IMG/VR virus record: IMGVR_UViG_3300047546_001056
Location: 1-35,356 of that record
DNA: 35,356 bases
Source: a virus
Strand: one strand, 5' to 3'
Positions 20,734 through 29,441 of this stretch are shown here, piece after piece. The notes under the pieces are model-generated. The model was not told the DNA's origin and ran no database searches. It saw only the letters and a program-made list of their open reading frames with translations. How positions within the stretch are numbered: position 1 is the first letter of the stretch; each line of letters begins with the position of its first letter. The translations under genes and the position numbers were made by a program.

Positions 20734-20970
20734 TCAGTGCTTGGTCAACCAGGACATGAGATAGCCGGCGCCCGCTGATGCAGCGGACATGATACTCATG
20801 CCGACCCAAAACCCGCCGCGCCCCTGGTTGGCAAGCGCGACAAGTTTTTCCAACTGTTCTTCCATGCGGTCCATCTTGCGGCCCATGTCATCGAATCGGC
20901 GTTCGTAATCCTGGACCTTTTGCCATAGTACGCCGTATTTCACTGGATCAATTTCGGGTGTGTTCATCAT
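20734..20970 (-). CDS. Membrane protein with coiled coil (78 aa), lysis-related
   Basis: Residues 15-48 form a coiled coil (QKVQDYERRFDDMGRKMDRM and on), followed by a single membrane helix (FWVGMSIMSAASAGAGYLMSWL) at the C terminus. Such tail-anchored proteins often precede holin and endolysin and may be a second holin, an antiholin or a spanin substitute. Its ATG overlaps the preceding stop as TGATG; a second ATG follows immediately. Confidence 0.72.
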   Translation of the reverse strand: MMNTPEIDPVKYGVLWQKVQDYERRFDDMGRKMDRMEEQLEKLVALANQGRGGFWVGMSIMSAASAGAGYLMSWLTKH

Positions 20971-23582
20971 CAGTCCAACCTTGGTTCCACTCTTTCTGTT
21001 GTTGCGGGCGGCTTTTTCTTTCCCTTGTCTTTGATTTCGCCAAGGGTTGATCCTGCACCCGGTTCCAATGCCTCTTTCACAAACTTGCGTTCACGCGCAG
21101 CGCCAACAACGCGCCGGGCTTCGCTGCCGACCGGGTAACCCACGGTTTTCAAACCAACCACGTTGGCGCCTGTTTCTAGGGCATTGGCGCCCTTTTCTGC
21201 TAGGTATCCGACCAGGGTGTTGGAATTGTTGACAAACGATCCACGGGGCTGGAATTGCGTGTAGTTGGCCACGTTGCCAAGGGTCCGCAACATGGTCTGA
21301 CCTTCGGGCGTGAAAATCTGATGGATGTTGTTTGCATCATCCAGTTTTTTCAGCGCCTTGTTGTAATTGGCTTGGCTAAAGTTGCCGCGGCCGTCCACGA
21401 TGCCGGCACGATCTGACAGCCAGTTGATGGTGCCCGCGGCCATGTGCTGATGACCTTCGGACCCAACGCCAAGCGTGTCCACCATTGTGCGGACGTTTTT
21501 GTTGTGGCCGTTGATGACAAACTTTTCCAGGAATTTGTCGGCCGGCACCGTGTCATCAATCGCGGCACGATAGGCCGGGTCTTTCTTCAGCGCATCAAAA
21601 CGCGCCTTGGCCAACGTGCGGGCCTTGTCGGCCAGCGGTTTCAATGCCGCGGTTTCGCCGGTCATCGGCAAGTTTTCCAAGGCTTCGCGCACGATGCTGG
21701 CAGCCTGGGCCGCGTTGCCGTCACCACTTCGCTGCGCCTTGCGAATTTCCGCCGCCAGGTTGGTCCGCATGGCTTCGAATTGTTCGAAGGTCATGGGTTC
21801 GCCGTTTTTGAATCGCTCAAGTTGGGACTTGATGCTGGACGGCAAAAATTCGGTTTTCAGTTTCTTACCCAGGGCGGCTTCAGCGTTTCTCGCCAGCGTT
21901 GCGCCATCAACCGGGAATTGGCCGCCGTTGGCATCTTCCAGGGCTTTGTATGCAGCGGTGATTTCAGCGTTGCGGCTGCTGTCCAGTTTGCGGTACGCAT
22001 CAATGATGGCCGTGCTGGAATCAATGGTCTTGGGCGAATAAACGTCAGGGGCCACGCGCTCACGAATGGCCGGCACGTTGTCAACCAGCGCCTTGTTTTG
22101 TTGTTCCAACTGATACGCGATTTCGGGGTTGCGGCCGCGAACGTTTTGTTCTTTGGAAATCTGCACCAGGTCACCGGTGGCTTGGCCTTTGGTCAAACGC
22201 ACAGGGACCGGCAGCGAATCACCTTCCAAGTGACGCATCACCACAGGCGTGTTCACCTTGTCCAAAGGCATCCCGCCGTACAACTGCTGGAATTCAGGCG
22301 TGGCCGAATCCAACGCCTGGCGAATCATGGTGGCATCCGGCACACCGGCTGCGCCAACGCTGCCGCGGCCTGGCTGTGCATACGGGGCGGCCTGAACGGG
22401 CGCGGCGCCAACAGTAGGCGCAACAGGGGCAGGCTTGATGTTCGTGGTGCCAGGCGCAACGGCTTCAGTCACGCGGCCAACTGCGGTTTGCACGGATTTG
22501 GGCGTGACGGCTTTTACACCTTCCAGTGCGTAACCGGCTTCAGTCCCGACAGCCCTGGCCACAGGTTTGACCGCTGGACCCGCGGCCATTGTTGCCGACA
22601 TAAGCACGTTTTCAACGTCAGCCTGGGGAATGCCGGTTTTTTCGGAAATGGTTTTTGCCGTCAATGGCACGCCGGTTTTTCCTTCAGCCCAACCAGGCAC
22701 TTGTGCGGCCGCTTCCATGATTTTCCGGCTGGCTTCGCTTTGATATTCCGGCGTTTGTTCAACACCAAAAGCCCGACCAACAATGTTTTTGGGGCTGGTC
22801 GTTTCGGCTTTGGCTTTGGCCGCCGCCGCTTCAGGTGACATTTGCGTTCCGTAGTAAGCCCTGGCCAAAGGATATGCCCCGTAGTCAATCAAGCCCGTTA
22901 CAGCGTTCAAACCGGTATCCACCAGGCTGGCGGCTGCACGGCCTTGGCCACGCAAAAATTCATTGACCTTTGACACCACTTTCCCGCCCACACTGGTGGG
23001 TGCTGGCGGTGGTGCAGCCATCGCGGTATTCACTGTTGCGTCAACGTTGGCCAAGTCCATTCCGCCGGCCGGCGCCGGCTGTGCTGGCGTGGTTGCTGGT
23101 GCCGCGGCTGGCGCCGGTGCGGCTGCTGGCGCACGGGTTTGACCATAGATTGCCTTGGGACCGCTTTCAAACTGCGTGATGCCGGCGCTGATCTGATGAC
23201 GCACCAGCGGGTTCGACAAGTCAATCGGCGCGGTCGGGTCAAGCCCGGTGACCCTGGCCACATGGGCAATGTAGTTGCGCGTTCCTTCGGGCGTGTTGCC
23301 TTTGGCGTTTGGCGGTGACCATTTGTTGATCACGCCTTCAATGGTGTTGACGCCTTGTTTGCCGTAGGACGCTAGGTTCCTGTCAAGCGCGGCCAAACCT
23401 TCTTCCATCGAAGGAAATTCGGCCATCTTGCCACCAGGCATCAATGCGCCAGGATTGTTGGTCCGCATCGGGGCGGGCGTAGTTGGGGCGGCAGCCTGAC
23501 GCACAGGCGCACTTGGCGCTGCGCTAGGCTTTTTGCCAACCGCTTCACCAACCGCTTGGTCAAGAGCGTCAAGGTCAATCAT
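20970..23582 (-). CDS. Large ejection/internal virion protein with lysozyme-like N terminus (870 aa)
   Basis: The N-terminal 40 residues are Ala/Pro rich. Residues 40-148 (RTNNPGALMPGGKMAEFPSM, then YGKQGVNTIEGVINKWSPPN, YIAHVARVTGLDP) resemble a family of phage virion domains related to transglycosylase/lysozyme modules. An Ala/Pro linker follows (150-175) and a long helical remainder with conserved AEIRKAQRSGDGNAA. It is the last of three long genes after the gp10-like protein, the P22 position of gp16. It probably travels into the host with the DNA and opens peptidoglycan. TAATG overlap with the preceding gene. Confidence 0.75.
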   Translation of the reverse strand: MIDLDALDQAVGEAVGKKPSAAPSAPVRQAAAPTTPAPMRTNNPGALMPGGKMAEFPSMEEGLAALDRNLASYGKQGVNTIEGVINKWSPPNAKGNTPEGTRNYIAHVARVTGLDPTAPIDLSNPLVRHQISAGITQFESGPKAIYGQTRAPAAAPAPAAAPATTPAQPAPAGGMDLANVDATVNTAMAAPPPAPTSVGGKVVSKVNEFLRGQGRAAASLVDTGLNAVTGLIDYGAYPLARAYYGTQMSPEAAAAKAKAETTSPKNIVGRAFGVEQTPEYQSEASRKIMEAAAQVPGWAEGKTGVPLTAKTISEKTGIPQADVENVLMSATMAAGPAVKPVARAVGTEAGYALEGVKAVTPKSVQTAVGRVTEAVAPGTTNIKPAPVAPTVGAAPVQAAPYAQPGRGSVGAAGVPDATMIRQALDSATPEFQQLYGGMPLDKVNTPVVMRHLEGDSLPVPVRLTKGQATGDLVQISKEQNVRGRNPEIAYQLEQQNKALVDNVPAIRERVAPDVYSPKTIDSSTAIIDAYRKLDSSRNAEITAAYKALEDANGGQFPVDGATLARNAEAALGKKLKTEFLPSSIKSQLERFKNGEPMTFEQFEAMRTNLAAEIRKAQRSGDGNAAQAASIVREALENLPMTGETAALKPLADKARTLAKARFDALKKDPAYRAAIDDTVPADKFLEKFVINGHNKNVRTMVDTLGVGSEGHQHMAAGTINWLSDRAGIVDGRGNFSQANYNKALKKLDDANNIHQIFTPEGQTMLRTLGNVANYTQFQPRGSFVNNSNTLVGYLAEKGANALETGANVVGLKTVGYPVGSEARRVVGAARERKFVKEALEPGAGSTLGEIKDKGKKKPPATTERVEPRLD

Positions 23583-25243
23583 TATCGCCCCCCGATCAGG
23601 CGCTGCAAATCTTGCAATTTGCTGCGAACAGATTTGTATTTGTCTGAATCAACGCCGCCAAGTTCTTTCACAATGTTTTGGATTGCTTCGGTGTCATTGT
23701 GTTGTGTGGCATCGTACAAACGAATTGCGTCAATGCCATTTGGCCCCAATGTTTGCGTCCATCGTTGCTGAAATTCAAGCGGCGCAAAACGGGTAGCGCC
23801 TGGCCGGCTGACAGCGTTTTGAATGCCCTCATTCAACAACGCCGTGCTGGTGGACAGTGCGCGGTTCAAACGGGCCACGTTCTTGATGGCCGGCGCGGTC
23901 CAACCGGTAGAACCCACGGTGGCTTCACCTAGGGCACGGGCTTGGTCGCTGCCGTTCAGACCGGCGGACTGCGCTAGCGTGGCTGTTTCCAATTTCAGGT
24001 AATGACCCAATTCGTTTAGGTATGTGGCCGTGTCACCGGTCCAGGGCACCGCGGCAAAACCACCAGCCAACGCCGCAAGAGTTTCAGCGCCGCGGCCAGT
24101 AATTGCCGCATCAGCCAGTTTGATGATTTGGTTGTTGTTGAATTGACGTTGCGGCACCTGGGCCGCTTGAGTCATTGTGTTCACGCGCAACTTGTCGGCC
24201 GTTTCCAGCGAGAAAGGCGATTGCCCTTCCATTCGAACCGGCGCGTTGGGTGCGACAGGTTGACCGGTGCCAACAGACACATTCGGGCCAGGTGATGGGA
24301 CGGGGAACGATTGCGAAGTCGGCATCCTGGGCGGATAAGTCACACCACCAGGCACCGTTGGCGCACCAGGCACCACGTTCGGGCCAGGCATTCCGCCTGG
24401 CACCGGAACAGCGGGTTGTGCGCCAGGCATTTGATTGGCAAACGCGCCAGCCGGAATCGTGACTTCGCGGATTTGACCGGTTTGCGGGTCTTGCACATAC
24501 GCGGTCGGATTGCCATTCAGGTCTAAACGACCGGTGGGCTGCATTTGGCTGGACAACGGCGGTTGATTGACCACCAGCGGGGCACCGCCCACAGCCTGGG
24601 TCGGCGGCAAACCACCAACGGAAGGCTGTGTGACGGTGCCAAAAGTGGCTGCACCGCTGCTGATGGAACCAGGCTGCGGGGCATACTTGGTTTCTTGTTC
24701 GGACACCGGCAACAGCGTTTGGGCACCAGCAATCGCCAGTTGGGACCAGTTGGTGTTTTCGGGCATCTTGCCCCAAATGGTTTTGTACGAATCAGCCAGC
24801 CGTGCCAGGTCTTTATTGCCGGGGTTGGATTCAACCAAGTGATCCAACGCCGCAAAATAACTATTGCGGTCGTTGACGCCGGCTTTGCCCAGGATGTTGA
24901 ACGCCTGGCCAACCATGCCACGTTGCGATTGCGTCAGGTTTTGTTTGGCACTGATGGCTTGCGTTTGCGCGGTGGACAGGTCCGACATATTGCGAATTAC
25001 ATCGCGGCCGGTCAGGGGCGCAAGTTGCGGCACACGCGCATTGATCTTTTCCAAATCAATGCGGCCATCGGTTTGGAAGTTTTCGGGATTGCTGAAAAAG
25101 TCTTGCAGCGCCAGGCGTTCTTTGTTGCCCTGTTCTTCGCGTTGATAAGCAATGCCGGTGCGACCGATGTTGATCAGGTCTTGCGCCCTGAATTCGACCG
25201 GCTTGATCTGCTGCGATGGGAATGATGTGAAAAATTCTGCCAT
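23582..25243 (-). CDS. Ejection/internal virion protein (553 aa)
   Basis: Residues 1-160 are helical and Gln/Asn rich. Residues 190-330 form a long Pro/Gly-rich, probably disordered section (GAPTVPGGVTYPPRMPTSQS as a sample). The C-terminal 200 residues are helical again. It occupies the P22 gp20 position between two other candidate ejection proteins, which form a conduit across the envelope during DNA entry. The role is inferred from order and composition. Confidence 0.65.
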   Translation of the reverse strand: MAEFFTSFPSQQIKPVEFRAQDLINIGRTGIAYQREEQGNKERLALQDFFSNPENFQTDGRIDLEKINARVPQLAPLTGRDVIRNMSDLSTAQTQAISAKQNLTQSQRGMVGQAFNILGKAGVNDRNSYFAALDHLVESNPGNKDLARLADSYKTIWGKMPENTNWSQLAIAGAQTLLPVSEQETKYAPQPGSISSGAATFGTVTQPSVGGLPPTQAVGGAPLVVNQPPLSSQMQPTGRLDLNGNPTAYVQDPQTGQIREVTIPAGAFANQMPGAQPAVPVPGGMPGPNVVPGAPTVPGGVTYPPRMPTSQSFPVPSPGPNVSVGTGQPVAPNAPVRMEGQSPFSLETADKLRVNTMTQAAQVPQRQFNNNQIIKLADAAITGRGAETLAALAGGFAAVPWTGDTATYLNELGHYLKLETATLAQSAGLNGSDQARALGEATVGSTGWTAPAIKNVARLNRALSTSTALLNEGIQNAVSRPGATRFAPLEFQQRWTQTLGPNGIDAIRLYDATQHNDTEAIQNIVKELGGVDSDKYKSVRSKLQDLQRLIGGR

Positions 25244-25252
25244 GACGCCCCC

Positions 25253-26014
25253 TTAACCCAATGCCTTGGCCAGCATCGCGGCTTGCAGGAAATTGTTGCC
25301 GATGTTCGCGTAAGCGTTGGCCGATCCGACCTGGCCAGCCCCGTATGCAGTGGCGCTGCCGACACCCAACTGGCCCGCGGCATTGGCGAAGTTCGTGCCC
25401 GCCTGGTTGACTTGACCCTGGCCGGTTTGACCGATGCCGGCGATGCCCGCCAGGCGGTTGTAAATGTCGCCCTGCTGCGCCCGCCAGTTGTTGAATGCGT
25501 CCTGATATGCGTTCTTTGCATAGTTCTCGGCAAACGTGATGCCGGATTTCAAAACGTTGGAACCCCCGCCGCCCACGTTGGCCGTTTGACGCACAGCGTT
25601 CAAGCCCTGCTGGCTCATAAAACCGTAGTTCGGCGCCAGGTTGGCGGTCAAATCTTCCGGCGTGAACATTCGCGTCAGTTGTCCGCTGCCGGTGGCCATT
25701 GTGGTCGGGTTGCCCTGGGCGTCATATTGCTGATACTGGCCAGGCAACATGGACTGAAGGGTATTCAACGCGCCATAACCCGCCCCGCGATACGGGGCTT
25801 GTTGCGTGTTGATCGTGTTGAAAATGTCGCGCTGAAGGCCCGTGGCGTTGGACGCGGCTTGTTGTTGGGCGCTGGCCGCATCACGGGCCGCGCTGGCCTG
25901 GTTCATCGAACCGCCGACCATGCCGCCGATGCCCGCACCGATGGCCGCGCCGGTCAGCGTACCGGCTACACCGTAGCCTAGTCCCGCCCCAATCGCTGCT
26001 GCAACAAATGTCAT
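25253..26014 (-). CDS. Gly-zipper internal virion/ejection protein (253 aa)
   Basis: The N terminus (FVAAAIGAGLGYGVAGTLTG, then AAIGAGIGGMVGGSMN) is a glycine-zipper repeat like those of membrane-inserting ejection proteins. The following part is Gln/Ala/Asn rich and helical. It is in the P22 gp7 position. The protein likely inserts into host membrane to start the DNA channel. Ribosome site GAAGGGGAATGAT. Confidence 0.75.
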   Translation of the reverse strand: MTFVAAAIGAGLGYGVAGTLTGAAIGAGIGGMVGGSMNQASAARDAASAQQQAASNATGLQRDIFNTINTQQAPYRGAGYGALNTLQSMLPGQYQQYDAQGNPTTMATGSGQLTRMFTPEDLTANLAPNYGFMSQQGLNAVRQTANVGGGGSNVLKSGITFAENYAKNAYQDAFNNWRAQQGDIYNRLAGIAGIGQTGQGQVNQAGTNFANAAGQLGVGSATAYGAGQVGSANAYANIGNNFLQAAMLAKALG

Positions 26015-26015
26015 A

Positions 26016-26477
26016 TCATTCCCCTTCCAGTTTCTTCATGTCGGCCACGATTTGCTTGAGTTTGTTGTTCGCGTCAAACAAAGCGGTTTCATCGGGTTCG
26101 ACCAATTCAATTTCGATCTTTTCCAGGTCGGTTTCGTCGGTCTTGTGAATCGTCACACCGATGGAATCTTGTGTGGCCAATGTCACCCGTTTGGTGCCTG
26201 GTTGACATTCCACAACATCGCCAGCCTGAAGTTTTCGCATTCCTTTTTCAGTCCATGCGATTATCTCGCCCTTGGCACATAAAAAGAAGTGCGGGTGCTT
26301 GTGGACCTTGCCGACAATCAGCGTCCCCGCCGGCCGAAATACCCGCCGGCAATACATACCGGGCACGAAGTAATGTTCGGTCTGCAATTCGACCTGGGGC
26401 ATCTTGACCATTTCAGACTGAAGGCGGTCAATTTGATCCCTGGTCGGGACTTGGCTGATTACGTCAATGTCGCTCAA
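26016..26477 (-). CDS. Cupin-like beta-barrel protein (153 aa)
   Basis: Residues 42-115 form a cupin-like barrel: RVFRPAGTLIVGKVHKHPHF with the HKHPH metal-site pattern, then GEIIAWTEKGMRKLQAGDVV and QPGTKRVTLATQDSIGVTIH. Short helical ends flank it. Cupins bind metal or small ligands or serve as structural jelly rolls. In the tail-gene cluster a structural use is likely, but the His cluster leaves enzymatic activity open. ATGA overlap with the preceding gene. Confidence 0.72.
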   Translation of the reverse strand: MSDIDVISQVPTRDQIDRLQSEMVKMPQVELQTEHYFVPGMYCRRVFRPAGTLIVGKVHKHPHFFLCAKGEIIAWTEKGMRKLQAGDVVECQPGTKRVTLATQDSIGVTIHKTDETDLEKIEIELVEPDETALFDANNKLKQIVADMKKLEGE

Positions 26478-26728
26478 AATGTGCCCCCACCAATGCCTGT
26501 AAGTGCCGTCAACAGCGTGAACGTGCCAGGCGCTGGCGTCACGTTACCGATGACGGTGTTGTTGATCTGCCCGCCGTTGATGATCTGATAGTTCACCGTT
26601 TGCGAAACCAGGTTGGGGTTTTGCAGCCATACGATCCATTCCCGCGCCGGCCGACCGGTCAGCGGGTCCAAGAATTCCGATTGCGGGAACCGGATATTGG
26701 TGTAGGACGTAACGTTGGGTGCAACCAT
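26474..26728 (-). CDS. Hypothetical tail protein (84 aa)
   Basis: An 84-residue protein with FLDPLTGRPAREWIVWLQNP, a segment I associate with small phage tail proteins, followed by a Thr/Asn/Gly-rich beta part ending in GIGGGTF. The same GGGTF end closes the large tail fibre. It immediately follows the gp10-like gene (TGATG overlap), the position of the P22 needle gp26, but it is far too short to be that needle. Confidence 0.68.
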   Translation of the reverse strand: MVAPNVTSYTNIRFPQSEFLDPLTGRPAREWIVWLQNPNLVSQTVNYQIINGGQINNTVIGNVTPAPGTFTLLTALTGIGGGTF

Positions 26729-28194
26729 CAGTTATCCCCCACGGACGCTTTCAGGTTGGCCGACACGATCACCGCTTTCACAGGGTCGCTGATGGCCACT
26801 TCAAAGATGCGGTCACGGGACCAGCCCAGGCGGCGCCAAATGGCGCGGTTCTGATAGCGGCCAATCTGACCGATGCTGACCCAATGTTCGTTTGACCAGG
26901 TGCTGCCGCCGTCATTGGACCAACGCAACATGGCCTGGGGGTTGTCGCCCTGTCCGGTTTGCAGTCCAACGCCAGGCTGAAATTGAATTTGGAATTCTTC
27001 GAAAAACTGCCGCTGCAAGTCTGAAGTCAGGTGCAAGGCACGGCGCAGCCGGCGAATGGTCTTGCCGTTGTCGGTGTACACCGCATTGTCCAGCGCATAG
27101 ACCTTGCCGTTTTCGTAGTCGCCCACCAGGTTGTAGCCGGCAAAGAAAGCGGCGCAGTTTGAACGGTGACGGTGATAGCCGGTCAGGTTGTCCCATTCAA
27201 GCCACTTGTGCCAAAGACCCGTGGCCAGGTCAAACACCCAGGTCAGGTCCGCTTGCGGGAAGGTCACCACATAGAATTCGTGGCCTTCAAGTTGATAGGT
27301 GTAGGCCACGGCATCGGACACATTCACGCCGACCAGGCTTTGTTCCACCGCATGGGTGGACAGGCGCTTGAATTGATAGCCGTTGACCGCCCCAATGATG
27401 GACTGACCGCGGGTGTCGCGGCTTACAAACATGAACGATTCGCCAAACCTGGCCACCGAATAGGCCGCGGCGCAGCCGTGCTGCATGGTCGTGCCCGCCA
27501 CACGCTGGAACGGGAACGATGTGATGCCCTCAATGGTGTTGCCCACATCCACCCACACTTCGGTGGTAACTTCGCCAAGCAAATAGACCTGACGGTGGTC
27601 CACGATCAGGGTCACCAGGTTGTCCGGCGAACCGTCCTTGGTGCCGTAGTTGCCAGTGGTGGTGACCACCAGGCCCAGGTCAGTGACTGCCCAATTTTGC
27701 GTGTTGGGTTCGTTGTAAGCCACATAGTTGTCCACGGTGTCGCAAGCGGTGGCACCCGTCCATAGGCCATCCGAATTTGGCAATCTAGCAAATGTGTTGG
27801 TGCTGGCCACCCAGGTGTACCGGTTCGCACCGTCCACGATGTAAGCGGTCAGGCCGTTGTTGGTGGTCACCGTGTCGGTGATCTGAACCGGGCCGGTACT
27901 GGTGGTCAGGGTGCCAATCTGCGTGGCCACAAAACTGGTCGTGACGCTGTACACGCGATTACCAGCCACCACCACCAGGTACTGACTGCCCGACAAAGCC
28001 CGCATCCCGCGCACTTCCGCTTGCCACAGGGCCAGTTTTTCGACCAGGCCGGGGGTAGGGTACAGGGCAACGATTCCGCGTTCCCCTGGGGACTTTGTGG
28101 GGTCTTGTTCAGGGTAAAAATTGATGCACTCTTGGGCATCCTGGTAAATGGACGGGGCTTCGTAGGATGCCCCGACAAAGCCAAAGTCAGGCAT
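26728..28194 (-). CDS. Packaged-DNA stabilisation protein, P22 gp10-like
   Basis: The 488-residue protein is close to P22 gp10 (472). The opening GFVGASYEAPSIYQDAQECI followed by NFYPEQD and GIVALYPTPGLVEKL is the gp10 family signature, and VAGNRVYSV and a long beta body follow. Gp10 forms the hexameric tail hub that plugs the portal after packaging. The ATG at 28194 overlaps the upstream stop as TGATG; an upstream in-frame extension to 28245 lies inside the gp4-like gene and is unlikely to be used. Confidence 0.92.
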   Translation of the reverse strand: MPDFGFVGASYEAPSIYQDAQECINFYPEQDPTKSPGERGIVALYPTPGLVEKLALWQAEVRGMRALSGSQYLVVVAGNRVYSVTTSFVATQIGTLTTSTGPVQITDTVTTNNGLTAYIVDGANRYTWVASTNTFARLPNSDGLWTGATACDTVDNYVAYNEPNTQNWAVTDLGLVVTTTGNYGTKDGSPDNLVTLIVDHRQVYLLGEVTTEVWVDVGNTIEGITSFPFQRVAGTTMQHGCAAAYSVARFGESFMFVSRDTRGQSIIGAVNGYQFKRLSTHAVEQSLVGVNVSDAVAYTYQLEGHEFYVVTFPQADLTWVFDLATGLWHKWLEWDNLTGYHRHRSNCAAFFAGYNLVGDYENGKVYALDNAVYTDNGKTIRRLRRALHLTSDLQRQFFEEFQIQFQPGVGLQTGQGDNPQAMLRWSNDGGSTWSNEHWVSIGQIGRYQNRAIWRRLGWSRDRIFEVAISDPVKAVIVSANLKASVGDN

Positions 28195-29168
28195 CAGCAA
28201 AACCCTCCATCCATGATCCAGCCGGCGTCCTTGGACTTGCCCCACAGCAACTGGTCAGGATAACGCGCCACCTGGGGCGGCCGCATATTGGTCCGCTTGA
28301 CCGTGGCTTTGCCTTGCGCTGCCAGGGCTTCGATCTTGGCCATCATCAATTGATTGGTCTTGCCGTACATGGGCATGAGGCGTTCAGCCAGGCAAAACCG
28401 GATGGCGTTGATGTAGCCAGGCGGGAATTGGATTTCATCCGTCAGATTGGCAAACTGCTGGAATTGCGTGTACGCGAAAACGTGCATTTCGCCCTGGGCC
28501 GGGTTTGGCCACAGGAAAATGGTGCCCAACACTTCGGATGGCTGGTAATACAACCCTTTGGGCCACGGGCCGTTCAGCGCCTTCAGGCCAATCATTTCGT
28601 ACTGCTCAAGCGCGAAGATGGCCACCGGGTAGTCCAGGCCGCCATTGAAGATGGGCGTTCCGTTGCTGGTTGTGGTCACGCGCACGAATGCCGATTCGAT
28701 GGTCAACGGGCGCTGATAGTAGCCATTGATCGTGGTGCTGGCCACGGTTTGGGACTTGTTGACCAGGTAGGTGCCGCCTTCGTTGACGTTGCCGCCAGCG
28801 CCGGTTTCAAAGGCCACGATCTTGGTGCCAGGCGTGATGCCAGGCCCGGTGATGATCTGACCAATGGTGATGGCGCCTTTGGTCACGCTGTTGGCCGCCA
28901 CGGTCAGCACAGTGCCAGCAATCGACCCGACAAACGTGGACCCGACCTGGCCGCCTGGTCCAATGGTGTACTGAATTTGATTTTGCGTGACCGGGAAGAT
29001 GATTTCCGTTTTGTAGAAAACCATCATGTTTTCGTTGGACCATTGATCCAACATATCGTTCATCATGTCGAAACCATCTTGGGCTTCGTCCGCCGTTGGC
29101 ACTTCACCAGCGGCCAACGCGCCAATGTCCTTCATGGCGCGGGTGATAATGTCAAACGGCGTGGTCAT
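28194..29168 (-). CDS. Tail accessory factor, P22 gp4-like, with inserted domain
   Basis: The N terminus [20 protein letters not shown] and [20 protein letters not shown] match the P22 gp4 family, which forms the ring under the portal. Here the protein has 324 residues against about 166 in P22. Residues 76-149 carry an inserted beta module ([42 protein letters not shown]), a pattern met in other phage structural proteins. The remainder (YLQRP-like [15 protein letters not shown] onward) is gp4-like again. Ribosome site GGGGGAATAAG supports ATG at 29168. Confidence 0.85.
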   Translation of the reverse strand: MTTPFDIITRAMKDIGALAAGEVPTADEAQDGFDMMNDMLDQWSNENMMVFYKTEIIFPVTQNQIQYTIGPGGQVGSTFVGSIAGTVLTVAANSVTKGAITIGQIITGPGITPGTKIVAFETGAGGNVNEGGTYLVNKSQTVASTTINGYYQRPLTIESAFVRVTTTSNGTPIFNGGLDYPVAIFALEQYEMIGLKALNGPWPKGLYYQPSEVLGTIFLWPNPAQGEMHVFAYTQFQQFANLTDEIQFPPGYINAIRFCLAERLMPMYGKTNQLMMAKIEALAAQGKATVKRTNMRPPQVARYPDQLLWGKSKDAGWIMDGGFC

Positions 29169-29169
29169 C

Positions 29170-29430
29170 TTATTCCCCCGATTTGGCGCTGGCTTCGGCT
29201 TGCTGTGCCTGGTATGCGGCAATTTGTTCAGGTGTATGCACGGCGGAACAAATAGATTGCGTCAGCGCATCTTCCTGGCTGAAATCATCGCCAGGATAAA
29301 TTGCCTTGCGGTTGCTGGATGTGCTGATTTGTTTTTGATCCTCAAAAATGCCAATTTCTGAACGAACATAGACCACGCCATTCGCAAAAACTTCAACGCA
29401 TTCGACAGTAATTTTTTTCTCAAGTGACAT
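29170..29430 (-). CDS. Hypothetical conserved protein after tailspike genes (86 aa)
   Basis: The 86-residue protein has an N-terminal beta part ([20 protein letters not shown]) and [20 protein letters not shown] followed by [14 protein letters not shown], a pattern common in small phage proteins next to tail-fibre genes. ATG at 29430 has ribosome site GAAAGGAC; an ATG five codons earlier overlaps it. Possibly an assembly factor; function unknown. Confidence 0.72.
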   Translation of the reverse strand: MSLEKKITVECVEVFANGVVYVRSEIGIFEDQKQISTSSNRKAIYPGDDFSQEDALTQSICSAVHTPEQIAAYQAQQAEASAKSGE

Positions 29431-29441
29431 TTTTTGTCCTT

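Noticed and set aside
21444-22838. 464-residue plus-strand open frame
   Set aside because: Antisense to the 870-residue virion protein, Arg/His/Phe rich, no ribosome site, and opposite to the direction of the whole block.
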